Assembly: GCF_001189515.2 (NCBI RefSeq)
Contig: NZ_CP012069.2
Location: forward strand, 3,100,001-3,164,000
Direction of reading: 5' to 3'
Length of the DNA stretch: 64,000 nt
Origin: Olsenella sp. oral taxon 807
GTDB lineage: Bacteria > Actinomycetota > Coriobacteriia > Coriobacteriales > Atopobiaceae
Each line of letters starts with the position of its first letter. The first letter of the stretch is position 1. This document shows positions 1 to 8,754 of the stretch, one piece after another. A program made the translations under genes and the position numbers. The notes beneath the pieces are model-generated. The model was given only the letters and a program-made list of their open reading frames with translations. It was not told the origin of the DNA and searched no databases.

Positions 1-117
1 CCGCGCCTCGGTTGACGCGAGAAAGTCGATGCCTTGCGTGGTGCTGTCAGGCGCCGTGCTTGTGCACCATATACACTATACGGTGACCTCCTTTCAGAGG
101 CGTCCCCCGTGGTCGTC

Positions 118-273
118 ATGGGCGACCTGTTCTCTCCCGAGGAGGCCTTCATCTTCTTCATCGCTCCCCTGATAATCTGCATCGTGGCTTGGTTTGCCCT
201 CTCGGCGGCCGCAGTGGTGCTTGGCTTGATTGTCAAGAGGCAAAGCGAGGGGTCGGGGCCTGAGCCGGGTTAG
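118..273 (+). CDS. Small single-span membrane protein, unknown function
   Basis: A 51-residue protein is proposed from the ATG at 118. It has an acidic N-terminus (MGDLFSPEE), one hydrophobic segment at about residues 10-39 and a short basic/polar tail, so it should be a single-pass membrane peptide. An in-frame ATG at 34 would add 28 Arg-rich residues that do not look like a membrane protein leader, so the later start is preferred. The ribosome binding site is weak for both. The gene stands alone and no family is recognised. It could be a chance ORF, but the clean hydrophobic segment argues for translation. Confidence 0.35.
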   Translation: MGDLFSPEEAFIFFIAPLIICIVAWFALSAAAVVLGLIVKRQSEGSGPEPG

Positions 274-818
274 CGCCTGATCTGGGATCCTGCGGTGAGA
301 GGGGGATGTGGGTTCGGGGCGGTCGGTGCACGAGTTCGCAGGCATCGGGAACTTGAGTGGAGGCAGGAGGCTCGTCGGCCCTTGCGCCACTCGATGCCAC
401 TGAGTGCGTGGGGTCCGTTGCCTGCGGGCGTCCTGCGCGGAAGGCGAGGTGTGTGATGGAGTGCGTCCTCGCTCGCTGCTTGCATTGATGGTGACCGGGT
501 GGCATCGAGCTCATCGCACGGTCTAATTTTTGGTGTGAGCTTCGGCGTGGTTAGAGATCTAGCCGGGAATTACGGGTTAATGACACTGGGCGGTCGTTTC
601 CGGGTCCGCCACGGGGGGTGTTATGATGGGAGCGACCGACAGCTCGCGCGGGAGCGAAGGGGCGAGGATGGGTAGAGGCTCGACCATAATGGGCTCGCTG
701 AGGGTGGTAGCCGTCGCAGCCGTACGTGCCCGAACTACATCTGCTCGAACCAGGACGCGTGGTGCGGGGCATGCGGGAGGCGGCGGCCGGCCGCCCGGGA
801 TATCGGAGGGAGCGAGAC
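274..818. other. Gene-poor stretch with a segment repeated near 4 kb
   Basis: No convincing gene is seen. Bases 318-377 resemble 4009-4070: both contain the pattern cgg(t)tcggtg-acgag-tcgc-ggcat followed by ggctcgtcg. This suggests that both stretches derive from one ancestral segment. A TTATGAT box near 619-625 may be the -10 of the promoter for the next gene, but no matching -35 is obvious. Confidence 0.3.
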
Positions 819-2147
819 ATGAGCGAGGCGGGGTACCTCTCCCGCGCCTGGTCCCTGCTGGTCAGGGACAGGGGCTGGCCCGTGGTCGTCCTGACGCTGT
901 GCGTCTGCGCGCTCGTCCCCGTGGTTGGGTGGGCCTTCGCGCTGGGGTACGCGGTCGAGTGGGCCCGTAGCATCGCCCTGGGGTCCGACGAGCCCCCCAG
1001 GCAGAGGGGGATAGACGCCGGGCGGTGCCTCGGCGAGGGTCTCCGCACCCTCGCCGTCGCCCTCTGCTGGTGCGCCGTCCCGGCGGTGCTCCTCGCCCTC
1101 GACGCCGTGGCGATGGGCGGGCCGCGGTTCCTTCGCCTCATCCTCCGTGCCATGGTCACTAGGCCTGACTTCCTCTGGATGGCCTTGCTGGACGTCGGCC
1201 CCATCGCCCTCCTGCTGCCCATCCTCGTCGCATCGCCCTGCGCCGTCCTCGTGGCCGCGTCGGCCGTGCGCTCGGCCGTCCGCCGGGACGTGGCCGTGGG
1301 GCGTCGCGTCTGCGGCGTCGCCGGTATGGTCGGGCGCGACCCCGGCGGCTACGCAAGGGTCTCCGCCACGGTCACGCTCCTCACCCTCGCCTGCGCCACC
1401 GCCCTCGTGATGCCCACCCGGGAGGCGGGCGCGCTCCTCGTCCTCCTCGTTCTGGGCGCGGGCGGGGTCGTCGCCGGCGCCCTCTCCACCCTGCTGTACT
1501 GCCTGCTCGCGTCCGCTTCCTGCTCCCTCCTCCTGCTGGTGTCCCATGCCATGGTCGGGCTGTGGGTGAGGCAGTTCGCCGCCCCGGCGGGGCGCGGGGC
1601 CGAGGGGCCGGCGAGCGCCCCGCCGGCGCCCGCCCAGCCCCGGGAGGCCGCCCTCGAGGCCGGCGGCGCCGGGGCGCGCGACTGGGCGGGCGGGCCCCCG
1701 CCCAGCCAGGACGCCGGGCGTGCGCCGGGAGGGCCCGGGCCCGCCGCCGGGCGCCCCCGCGCGCCGCGAGGGGGGAGGCGCCCCATGAGGAGGGCCGTCG
1801 CCGTGGCCCTGAGCGTCTGCCTGCTGGTCGTGGTCCTCTGGCCGGCGCTGAGCATGTGCGCGACGTACCTCATGGGCCCCTCGGCGGCCGGGGCCGACGC
1901 CGCCGCGGCCAGGTACGGGAACGGCTACTCTGCGGGCCACTCCCTGGGGAGGCACGCCTACGTGCGCGTCGGGGAGTCCGACCACGCGGGCTGGGGGAGG
2001 GAGTACTACTACGAGGCCGAGGACGACCCCTCCGTCCGCTTCAAGATCGTGAGCGCGTTCTACTGGGTGCCCGCGATCGAGAACCCCCAGCAGCCGCGGC
2101 TGCTCTTCGGGGCCGACTACGACCTCGACTACTGGGAGCCGTCGTGA
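819..2147 (+). CDS. DUF4013-type polytopic membrane protein with extracytoplasmic tail
   Basis: 442 residues. The start at 819 is chosen because GGAGGG lies 8 bases upstream; in-frame starts further upstream have no such site. The N-terminal half is a DUF4013-like domain: a Trp-rich first helix, then the motif GYAVEWARSIALGSDEPP, then about five more hydrophobic helices to residue ~250. A Pro/Ala/Gly/Arg-rich linker (about residues 255-325) leads to another membrane helix (about 328-355) and a roughly 90-residue polar tail rich in Tyr, Trp and acidic residues. DUF4013 proteins are integral membrane proteins of unknown function that occur in several copies in Coriobacteriia. The added helix and tail are less usual. 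An inverted repeat TTGTGGGCT/AGCCCACAA follows the stop at 2174-2210 and may end the transcript. A decayed fragment of a related gene lies at 3918-3998. Confidence 0.75.
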   Translation: MSEAGYLSRAWSLLVRDRGWPVVVLTLCVCALVPVVGWAFALGYAVEWARSIALGSDEPPRQRGIDAGRCLGEGLRTLAVALCWCAVPAVLLALDAVAMGGPRFLRLILRAMVTRPDFLWMALLDVGPIALLLPILVASPCAVLVAASAVRSAVRRDVAVGRRVCGVAGMVGRDPGGYARVSATVTLLTLACATALVMPTREAGALLVLLVLGAGGVVAGALSTLLYCLLASASCSLLLLVSHAMVGLWVRQFAAPAGRGAEGPASAPPAPAQPREAALEAGGAGARDWAGGPPPSQDAGRAPGGPGPAAGRPRAPRGGRRPMRRAVAVALSVCLLVVVLWPALSMCATYLMGPSAAGADAAAARYGNGYSAGHSLGRHAYVRVGESDHAGWGREYYYEAEDDPSVRFKIVSAFYWVPAIENPQQPRLLFGADYDLDYWEPS

Positions 2148-2464
2148 GCGCCGGCGCCGCCAGGGGAGAGGGATTGTGGGCTACCAGCCTTCCTGTACGC
2201 GAGCCCACAATGGCGCCATGGGTCTTGTGTCGCATGACTCAACATACGCGGTGTGCTCACGCGATCTCACATATTCAAGGACATCTTCGGGTAATACCAA
2301 GGCTTTTTGGCAAGTCGTCGGGCGATATTCCGCGCACGTCTTGTGGCGGTGCCGTCGCGCTACCACAGGTGGGCTGTCTTAGCGATCCTCTTCTTCTGCT
2401 ATCATTTCGAAAGTGGGCCAAAGGCGGGCGCTTCGTTGGCTTTCCTAACCTTGGGGCTGAGCGT
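2148..2464. other. Intergenic, one hairpin
   Basis: The only structure seen is the 9-bp inverted repeat at 2174-2182/2202-2210 just after the DUF4013 gene. It lacks a T-run, so it is not a textbook terminator. Base composition falls from roughly 70% GC to near 50% from about 2220 onward, marking the left edge of a compositionally distinct segment. Confidence 0.4.
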
Positions 2465-3250
2465 ATGAATCTTCTGTTCTGGAATCTTAATCGCAACGAC
2501 AACACTGGTCTCATAGCGTCTCTTGTCACGGAGAAAGACGTTGATGTTGCTATGTTTGCCGAGCACCGGTAAGTCGACGTTCCCGCGCTCGTCAGAGTCC
2601 TCGGCCCTTGTTATCAGCCGGGGCCTTCGTGGCTAGGCTGCGATAAAGTTAGGTCAGTCATGAAAACTGACCTCAGGGTTAGACACACATGGGAAGAGAC
2701 AAGGTTCTCGGTCAGCTATATCGGGGGCAGAGATCGAGACTACATCTTGGCGATGACCCATCTGCCGGACAGGCGCTCCAGTCCAAATGTGGCCTCCAGA
2801 CTCATTGAGATTCGCGCACTCATGAGGCGGGTGCATACAGCGGAGACACAGTGTAGCTGCGACAACACAGTCATCATTGATGACCTGAACGCGAATCCAT
2901 ACGATAGCGAGCTGCTTCAGGTGGATGCACTCAACGCAATCCCCTTCAAGGAAGTCCTTAGAGTTCACAAGAAGAGAACGTGGCATGGGTGGGACTTCAA
3001 GTATTTATACAACCCAGTTCTCAACTGGCTTTCCGAAAGCACCACAATGTACGGGTCCTACTACCGTGCGACTGCCGATGCAGAGCCGTACTGGCACTGT
3101 CTCGACCAAGTGTTGGTGAGTCCCTCGCTTATGGATAGTATCTCGCAGTTTGCCTACCTCAGAAGCATTGGTGGCGAGGATCTTGTGGAGAAGTGGCGAC
3201 CCAAAAAGAAGATCAGTGACCATCTGCCACTGTTTGTAACAATTCAATGA
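2465..3250 (+). pseudogene. Endonuclease/exonuclease/phosphatase-family protein interrupted by one in-frame stop
   Basis: Bases 2465-3250 form one reading frame of 262 codons broken only by TAA at 2570-2572; the codons on both sides stay in register. Before the stop the protein reads MNLLFWNLN and ends in VDVAMFAEHR, matching the family's first strand and its metal-binding Glu. After it come the usual MTHLP strand, the DDLNANPYD motif (family form GDFNANPYD) and the terminal SDHLPLFV motif with the catalytic His. Proteins of this fold hydrolyse phosphodiester or phosphomonoester bonds with Mg2+. All hallmark motifs survive, so the nonsense change is recent, a sequencing error, or bypassed. 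A re-initiation product from ATG 2660 would lack the Glu strand. The gene is AT-richer than its neighbours and lies 12 bases before its downstream partner, suggesting an imported two-gene unit. Confidence 0.7.
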
Positions 3251-3262
3251 GAGGACTGTCAA

Positions 3263-3847
3263 ATGACTGATAGTACGAACCTCTGGACCGGCCTTCTCAA
3301 CGATGAGCTCTATGAGCGCACCAATGAGGTGGGGGTATTCCTAACAAAGATGGCCGCTGACCTGGGCGAGGCGACTGACGGTGCAGTGAGGGCGGCATAT
3401 CACAAGCAGTCAGAGGAGGACCTCGCCGGAGCGCTTTTTCCGATTTTTCAGGAGGCGCAGAAACTGCAGGAAACAGTTTCGGTAACTCATCTTCAGCAAG
3501 ACTCGCATATTGATGCGAACAATCTCTATAAGAGCCATACGTACGTCTTCGACATTCAGAATGAGACGTATTCGTTTCAGCTTTTCCTGTTGGTGGTGCC
3601 TCCGGTCTTTCCTATCGCAATGACTGTTGATGAGGGTGTGTACCGCGATACCGCGCATCTGCTCAATAGCTGTGGCACGGTAGACGATGAGAAGTTTAGC
3701 GTTGAAATTACCAGTCAGGAGGGATTGGTCGAGTGTTTCGACATACTGCTGAAAAGCAAAAAGCTAAGATACCTGGTTAACTCGCTCTGCAAGGAGCAAG
3801 GGCAGTCATACCTATATGACGAATCGACCGAGAAGGCCTTCCGATAG
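3263..3847 (+). CDS. Unknown protein paired with the EEP-family gene
   Basis: 194 residues, not recognised. It starts 12 bases after the EEP-family gene with an AGAGGA ribosome binding site at good spacing, so the two are probably co-transcribed. There is no signal peptide or membrane segment. An N-terminal part rich in charged residues and Leu (about 1-80) looks helical, and the rest looks mixed alpha/beta with a hydrophobic strand around LFLLVVPPVFPIA. GC content is near 50%, well below the surrounding sequence, as for the preceding gene. The context (nuclease-fold enzyme plus private partner, low GC, decayed DNA around) fits a horizontally acquired accessory or defence-type module, but this is inference from context only. 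Confidence 0.5.
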   Translation: MTDSTNLWTGLLNDELYERTNEVGVFLTKMAADLGEATDGAVRAAYHKQSEEDLAGALFPIFQEAQKLQETVSVTHLQQDSHIDANNLYKSHTYVFDIQNETYSFQLFLLVVPPVFPIAMTVDEGVYRDTAHLLNSCGTVDDEKFSVEITSQEGLVECFDILLKSKKLRYLVNSLCKEQGQSYLYDESTEKAFR

Positions 3848-3917
3848 GTTACGCGCCGCAGAGAGAGGAGAGGTCCTGGTGAGGGGACGTCACCGTGGCC
3901 CCGGGTGCCTGCCCGCC

Positions 3918-3998
3918 GGTCCTTCGGCGGCCGGGACCGATGGCGTGGCGGTGAGGTGCGGGAGCATCTACTCCGCGAGCCACTCTCCGGGGAGGTGC
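3918..3998 (+). pseudogene. Fragment of a DUF4013-protein C-terminal region
   Basis: Translated in frame, this stretch reads GPSAAGTDGVAVRCGSIYSA followed by SHSPGR. That aligns with GPSAAGADAAAARYGNGYSA followed by GHSLGR in the tail of the 819-2147 protein. The match stops on both sides and no full gene can be built. It is a decayed remnant of a second copy, next to another short segment (4009-4070) resembling 318-377. Confidence 0.5.
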
Positions 3999-4642
3999 AC
4001 GTGGACTTCGGGCGTTCGGTGTACGAGCTCGCGGGCATTGGGGCCTTGTGCGAAGGTAGGGGGCTCGTCGCGATGCGACTGTGCGTGCCTGGCGCCCACC
4101 ATGCAAGCCCATGTTGTCTACGGTACGCCATGGCGCTGCAAAACTCATCTTTTCCAGTCGGCCGGAGCGCTCTTGTAGAGGATCCCCCGACCGGGGTACC
4201 ATGATGCACCTTTCTTGATGTGGCCGAACCTCGTACAAGGTTGCGTCTGGCCAAGACGGTCGTGCCGGTGGTGGTACGGCAAGCCCTCGCGTCATGGGAC
4301 TGTCCCGACGTCCTGATCGCGGACTTAAGACCACCGAGTGCGTGACGTCCGTGTTGACTCGTACTGCCGGGTGCGCTGGATCGCCAGTCTCGCACGGTCT
4401 GACGGCAGGTCTCCATGATGGTTACAGTAGGCCATGTGAACCAAAGTATAAGTTACTCGTTACTCAGAATCTACAGTGGTAGAACCGGCAAATGCCGATT
4501 TTCGACCGTTCAGAGAATCCAATAAAAATGTCACACACACGCTAAGGATAAGAGGTACCTTCATGACGTAGGCGCACAGAGTTAGTGAGTTAGTGAGGGT
4601 ACGTGCCGTCGTAAACGGTACCTACAGCAAAGGAGACCAGAC
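3999..4642. other. Intergenic decayed DNA and leader of carbamate kinase
   Basis: No intact gene. 4009-4070 resembles 318-377, and 4330-4400 shares short blocks with 400-520, for example gagtgcgtg-cgtccgt and tcgcacggtct. The stretch 4208-4240 (atgtggccgaac...) resembles 39427-39460. From about 4440 to 4570 the DNA becomes AT-richer, a likely promoter region for the carbamate kinase gene, but no confident -35/-10 pair was found. Confidence 0.3.
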
Positions 4643-5608
4643 ATGTCAAAACCCTATGGCAAGCCCAACCGCGTCGTCATCGCCCTTGGCGGCAACGCCC
4701 TTGGCAATACCCCAGAGGAGCAGATCAGGCGTGTGCGCGAGGCGGCGCCTACTCTGCTTCGGGTTATCGAGCAGGGCAACGAGATCATCATCACCCACGG
4801 CAACGGGCCGCAGGTCGGTATGATCCAGAAGGCGTTCACCTTCGCGAACCAGACCGATCCCAAGATCCCCACGATGGACCTGCCCGAGTGTGGCGCCATG
4901 AGCCAAGGCTACATTGGGTACCACCTGCAGCAGGCCATCGGCGCAGCCATGCACAAGGAGTACAAGCGCTGGCACGTCGCGACCGTCGTCACCCAGATCG
5001 AGGTGGATCCCGATGACCCCGCGTTCCAGAATCCCACCAAGCCCATCGGCGCCTTTCTCACCAAAGAACAGGCAGACGCCGAGATGGCCGCGCATCCTGA
5101 CATGACCTTCGTCGAGGACTCCAGTCGGGGTTGGAGACGTGTCGTCGCCTCTCCCGACCCCAAGAAGATAGTCGAGTACGAGAGTATCCTGAACCTCCTT
5201 GATAACGAGTTCATCGTCATCGCCTGCGGTGGGGGCGGCATCCCCGTGGTGCGCGACTATGGGGACAAGGGGGCCTACAAGGGCGTCGCCGCCGTCATCG
5301 ACAAGGACATGGGCGGCGAGCTGCTCGCCGAGGACTGCCACGCCGACACGCTCGTCTTGCTGACCGCCGTCGACCACGTTGCCATCAACTTTGGCAAGCC
5401 CGACCAGAAGGAGCTCGAGGACCTCTCCGTCGGGGAGGCGAGGGCCTACCTCGAGGAGGGACAGTTTGGCAAGGGCTCCATGGAACCAAAGGTCAGGGCG
5501 GCCATCAGGTTTGCCGAGAGCCGCCCTGGCCGCACCTGCGTCATCGGGTCGCTCGAGAGGGCGGCAGAGGCCATGGCCGGTCTTTCCGGCACGCGTATCC
5601 ACGCGTAG
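4643..5608 (+). CDS. arcC: Carbamate kinase (catabolic)
   Basis: 321 residues, the usual length. The enzyme transfers phosphate from carbamoyl phosphate to ADP, giving ATP, CO2 and NH3. It is the energy-yielding last step of agmatine or arginine fermentation, in the cytosol. Family motifs are present: ALGGNALG near the N-terminus, ITHGNGPQVG at about residues 53-62, MSQGYIGYHLQ, and a C-terminal GRTCVIGSLE. AAAGGAG sits 7 bases before the ATG. The gene is alone here; the rest of the agmatine pathway (ptcA, aguA, antiporter) begins 5.5 kb away on the same strand, an unusual separation. A second, partial copy of its 3' end lies at 7301-7516. Confidence 0.95.
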   Translation: MSKPYGKPNRVVIALGGNALGNTPEEQIRRVREAAPTLLRVIEQGNEIIITHGNGPQVGMIQKAFTFANQTDPKIPTMDLPECGAMSQGYIGYHLQQAIGAAMHKEYKRWHVATVVTQIEVDPDDPAFQNPTKPIGAFLTKEQADAEMAAHPDMTFVEDSSRGWRRVVASPDPKKIVEYESILNLLDNEFIVIACGGGGIPVVRDYGDKGAYKGVAAVIDKDMGGELLAEDCHADTLVLLTAVDHVAINFGKPDQKELEDLSVGEARAYLEEGQFGKGSMEPKVRAAIRFAESRPGRTCVIGSLERAAEAMAGLSGTRIHA

Positions 5609-6003
5609 GAGACCGGCACTACCCGAGTCCGGCGCTGCCCGAGCCCGGCCCTGTCTGCTGGGACGCGCGCTGCCGGATTGGGCGCGCTCCATTCGTCTGC
5701 GGGTGCGAGGCGGTACATGAGGGATGGGTGGCAGGCGGTTCGTGTCTCGGTGCCATGCAGAGGAAGGACGTTACGAGTGCCAATGTCACAGGCGGGGCTG
5801 CGGGCCTGGGCCCCTGCTGACCGGTGGCGAGTGGCGACAAATTGCGGTGGCTGCCGGCATACATAGCGCGACTGGACGCCCGGTCGATGCTGCGCGGGTA
5901 TGCCCGGGAGCGGACTGCGTGCCACGCGCCCCCGCAATAATGGGGTTTGCCACATACGCCGGGCATGACACGCCTGTTTGTACAGCTGGACCGAGACCGT
6001 GCG
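5609..6003. other. Intergenic, nothing recognised
   Basis: A GC-rich spacer between convergent arcC and the anchored protein gene. It has short GC-rich direct repeats (cccgagtccggc / cccgagcccggc near 5620-5650) but no hairpin with a T-run and no convincing ORF on either strand. Confidence 0.3.
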
Positions 6004-6945
6004 TCACCCCCGCCCGCGCCTCAGTCTCAGTAGCAGGCACGCGCCCAGCGCCACCGCCAGGGCCGCGCCGATCGCCAGGGTCGTCGGCAGGTCGGCGGAC
6101 GGCGCGGCTGTGCGTACATCGCTGCCCCCTTCTGTCCCCATCTCCACCCCAGTGTGCATGCGCTCAGCGCTGCTAGCCTGGCGTTCGGCGTCGCCCCCCT
6201 TCATGTTGGGATCCGGGTTCTTGAGCAGGACGCCGCCGTCGATGCCGGCCCCGATCGCGTACTGGAACGAGATGGCCGTTGCGCCCTCCTCGTACTCGAC
6301 CGACCCCTTGACGATGAGCGGGGAGCTGTACCCCTCTATGCCGGGGTCGCTGCTCGCGAGCCTGTCCAGCACGGCCTTGACGGCAGCGGCCTGGTCGGGG
6401 AGGGGCTTCGCGTCGAACCCCTCGCCCTGCATGACGTCGGATATCGCCTGGTCGACGGTCGCCATGAGGCCGAGCTCGGCGTCGGTGAAGGGGGCGACGA
6501 CGTAGAGCGCGACGGGCTCGCTCGCGAGGGACTGGGAGCCGATCGTGATGGTGCCGGTTATCTCGATGCCGCCCAGGTCCTCCCTTGAGCAGTCGACCGT
6601 GTAGAGGGCGGAGTAGACGCCGTCGCCGGCGATGTCGTCGCCATGGGCGCCGAGGTTGCCGTCGTCGTACATTGGGAGGGTCTCTCCGCTTCCCGCGACG
6701 CTCGCGACGGCATGGTCGACGGCGAGGGTGGACTGCAGGCGGAGCGTCGTCTGCTGGTCGGGCCCGACCTCGAACTCCGTCCTGGTCGCCGAGAGGATGG
6801 CGATGTCGCCCTCGGAGATGCCAGAGCTTGGGGGTCGGCTGTAGTCGTCGGCCCGCGCGACGCGAGCCCGGCCGACCGCGAGCCCGGCCGCCGCCATCAG
6901 GGTGATTGAAAGCGCGATTGCCAGCGTCCGTCCGATGCGCTTCAT
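6004..6945 (-). CDS. Secreted, surface-anchored protein with choice-of-anchor-X-like domain
   Basis: 313 residues from ATG 6945, which has AGAAGGGA upstream; an upstream in-frame start at 7020 would push the signal peptide inside the protein. Residues 1-30 are a signal peptide (MKRIGRTLAIA... ending near ARA). The middle contains DDGNLGAHGDDIAGDGVYSA, typical of the choice-of-anchor-X / bacterial Ig-like surface domain with Ca-binding-like Asp/Gly loops, then an alpha-helical region of about 80 residues. The C-terminus is LPTTL, a hydrophobic stretch and a basic tail RLRRGRG. This is the layout of a sortase signal with an LPxTx box in non-standard form; a plain transmembrane anchor is the alternative. 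Function is unknown. Confidence 0.65.
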   Translation of the reverse strand: MKRIGRTLAIALSITLMAAAGLAVGRARVARADDYSRPPSSGISEGDIAILSATRTEFEVGPDQQTTLRLQSTLAVDHAVASVAGSGETLPMYDDGNLGAHGDDIAGDGVYSALYTVDCSREDLGGIEITGTITIGSQSLASEPVALYVVAPFTDAELGLMATVDQAISDVMQGEGFDAKPLPDQAAAVKAVLDRLASSDPGIEGYSSPLIVKGSVEYEEGATAISFQYAIGAGIDGGVLLKNPDPNMKGGDAERQASSAERMHTGVEMGTEGGSDVRTAAPSADLPTTLAIGAALAVALGACLLLRLRRGRG

Positions 6946-7300
6946 GTGAGGGTCCCTTCTCTTCGGAGCCGTCCCGCTTTGTGTGGACATATAACCTACA
7001 TGCAAAGAGGAGAAATTCATTTGATTCTGCCCCTTACGTGGAAGTACGCTTGCTAGCTAATGCTGACGGAATCAATCAACGTCGCGGAGTCGTAAATCGT
7101 ATCACCACGGTCATGCGTCGTAAACGTAAGCGTCACAATCTGCCTCCTAAGAGAGGAGATATGTCTCATGGAACACTCCTTCCCTCGGGGCGCCGCTCTT
7201 CCACCCATACGGATATACAGCTAAATTATAAGTATATAATATATCCGCTTGTTTTTTGTGTCAAGAATGAAAATGAGAACGGTACTCTAGACGGCATCTT
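6946..7300. other. AT-rich intergenic stretch
   Basis: Contains the likely promoter of the divergent anchored-protein gene and an AT-rich island at about 7212-7262 (ataagtatataatatatcc), the lowest-GC segment nearby. No ORF is supported. Its right end abuts the truncated arcC copy. Confidence 0.35.
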
Positions 7301-7516
7301 GGCAAGCCCGACCATAGGGAGCTCGAGGACCTCTCCGATGAGGAGGCGAGGGCCTACCTCGAGGAGGGACGGTTTGGCAAGGGCTCCATGGAGCCAAAGG
7401 CGAGGGTGGCCATCAAGTTTGCCGAGAGCCGCCCTGGCCGCACCTGCGTCATCGGGTCGCTCAAGAGGACGGCAGAGGCCATGGCTGGTCTTTCCGGCAC
7501 GCGCATCCACGCGTAG
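7301..7516 (+). pseudogene. Duplicated 3' end of carbamate kinase gene
   Basis: Bases 7301-7516 align without a gap to 5393-5608, the last 71 codons plus the stop of arcC, with a modest number of substitutions. The reading frame is open (…GKPDHRELEDLSDEEARAYL…) and ends with the same GLSGTRIHA and TAG. Nothing before 7301 matches arcC, so there is no start and no kinase active site. It is either a leftover of a second carbamate kinase gene or a duplication made when the locus was rearranged. Confidence 0.85.
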
Positions 7517-7654
7517 GGCTGTGCTGGCGACGCAGGTGGTGTCGAGGCAGTTTCGCCGGTGATCGCTGGCCCCGCTGGCAGGCCGGGCAACGCTGGGCAA
7601 CCGTCCGCCCGGCAGGGGATGTGGGGGGCAACCGTCCGCCCGCCAGGAGGCGCG

Positions 7655-7855
7655 GGGCAACCGCCCGGCCGGGAGGCGCGGGACAACAGCTCGTCCGCCG
7701 GGAAACCGCCCGCCACGCTGCGGGGCACTATGAAAAATGCCTCAACTGGGCAAACATGCTCGAGCAACCGCCCGCCAGCCTGCGGGGCGGTTGCTCCGGG
7801 CTCCACCGGGCCGCGCCGACTCCCACCAGCCTCCCGACGTCTCCCAGCCTGCGGG
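7655..7855 (+). repeat. Dispersed intergenic repeat, copy A
   Basis: Matches 9457-9596 base for base in length (offset 1802) and 15062-15185, with few differences. The core contains ggaaaccgcccgccacgctg, then aaaaatgcctcaactgggc, and ends in the perfect hairpin GCAACCGCCC-11 nt-GGGCGGTTGC at 7764-7794. A less conserved tail with cgactcccaccagcc continues to about 7855. It lies just past the 3' end of the AbiEii gene. Three near-identical copies plus one diverged copy (17313-17408) define a family resembling REP or MITE elements; no coding function is evident. Confidence 0.85.
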
Positions 7856-7884
7856 GAGCCTTTGCTTCGTTTGGTAGCAGCGCC

Positions 7885-8754
7885 CTACTCGTGCACCCCG
7901 CAGCGTGCATAGAGCTCCCGCACGCCTTCGGTCAGCGCAGCGCAAAACGCGGGGCGCGCGATCGTGCGCTCAAACTGGTCGATGGGCAGGAACCGACGCA
8001 TCTGCTTGGCGAACTCGTTCCCCTCGACGATGGTGGCCAAATCACCCACCAGGCGAGGAGCCTCCTTTACGAAGATCTCCGACTCCCTGTAGTCGGCCTC
8101 CTTGCGCTTGCGCAGCGCGCATGCCTCATCGAGGTCGATTCCCGGTTGGCGCACGAGCCAGTGCAAGTCCCAAATATCGCGGTAGCGAGGGAGCTTCGAG
8201 CAGGCGAGCGCCTCCAGCTTGTCCGCCATGATCTCCTCGAGGCTCTCCGCGAAGAGGACGACGTCCTCGTAGCTCGCAGGGAGTCCCTCGTAGTTGAGTC
8301 GCAGCATACGGGGGTGCTTCGTGTGCGCGGGGATGGCGGCTACCTCAACGGATACCTTTTGGGAAGCGATGTCCGGACGGGCCGGGGTCGTGTCTACGCG
8401 GATGCGCCACCTTTTTACGAGGGATGCCGACGTGTCCGGCTCCCTCACGTCTACGGTGACCAGGTAGCGCCTGGGCAGTGCGTGCTCGATGCAGGTCTTG
8501 AGCATATCTAGGTCGGCAGCGTCGAAATCGAAGCCACCCGCAAAGTCGAGGTCCTCACTGTAGCGCGACGCGCCGTAGCAGAGGCGCAGGCATGTGCCGC
8601 CTTGGAACACGAGGCCTCCCAGAAGGCCGTCCTCCTCCATGGCACGCAGAATCTCGTAGTGCAGAAGCTCCTTCTCGATAACCGGCGCCATGGTCTGTCG
8701 ACCATTTGTACGTGCGAGCTGGGCGGCATAGGCGTTGAAGTCAATCTTGGGCAT
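7885..8754 (-). CDS. abiEii: AbiEii-family nucleotidyltransferase toxin
   Basis: 289 residues from ATG 8754. Residues ~47-68 carry the nucleotidyltransferase signature: GGTCLRL, then RYSEDLDF, the G-[GS]-T and R-x-S-x-D-[IL]-D elements of the DUF1814/AbiEii fold. A downstream EEIMADKLEAL helix and the DIWDLHWL segment are also typical. AbiEii toxins transfer nucleotides to cellular targets and are controlled by AbiEi in type IV toxin-antitoxin and abortive-infection systems. The start overlaps the 3' end of the upstream antitoxin gene by 14 bp, so translation is probably coupled. A repeat copy lies about 30 bp past its stop. Confidence 0.9.
   Translation of the reverse strand: MPKIDFNAYAAQLARTNGRQTMAPVIEKELLHYEILRAMEEDGLLGGLVFQGGTCLRLCYGASRYSEDLDFAGGFDFDAADLDMLKTCIEHALPRRYLVTVDVREPDTSASLVKRWRIRVDTTPARPDIASQKVSVEVAAIPAHTKHPRMLRLNYEGLPASYEDVVLFAESLEEIMADKLEALACSKLPRYRDIWDLHWLVRQPGIDLDEACALRKRKEADYRESEIFVKEAPRLVGDLATIVEGNEFAKQMRRFLPIDQFERTIARPAFCAALTEGVRELYARCGVHE

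Noticed and set aside
34-117. N-terminal extension of the first small gene
   Set aside because: Arg/Ala-rich residues without a ribosome site; the membrane protein more plausibly starts at 118.
735-1985. Long minus-strand frame opposite the DUF4013 gene
   Set aside because: Low-complexity Gly/Arg/His product typical of antisense frames in 70% GC DNA; the plus strand encodes a clear membrane protein.
7655-7794. Small proteins encoded by the dispersed repeat (shared frames in all copies)
   Set aside because: Conservation follows the DNA hairpin, not codon positions; the frames lack ribosome sites.
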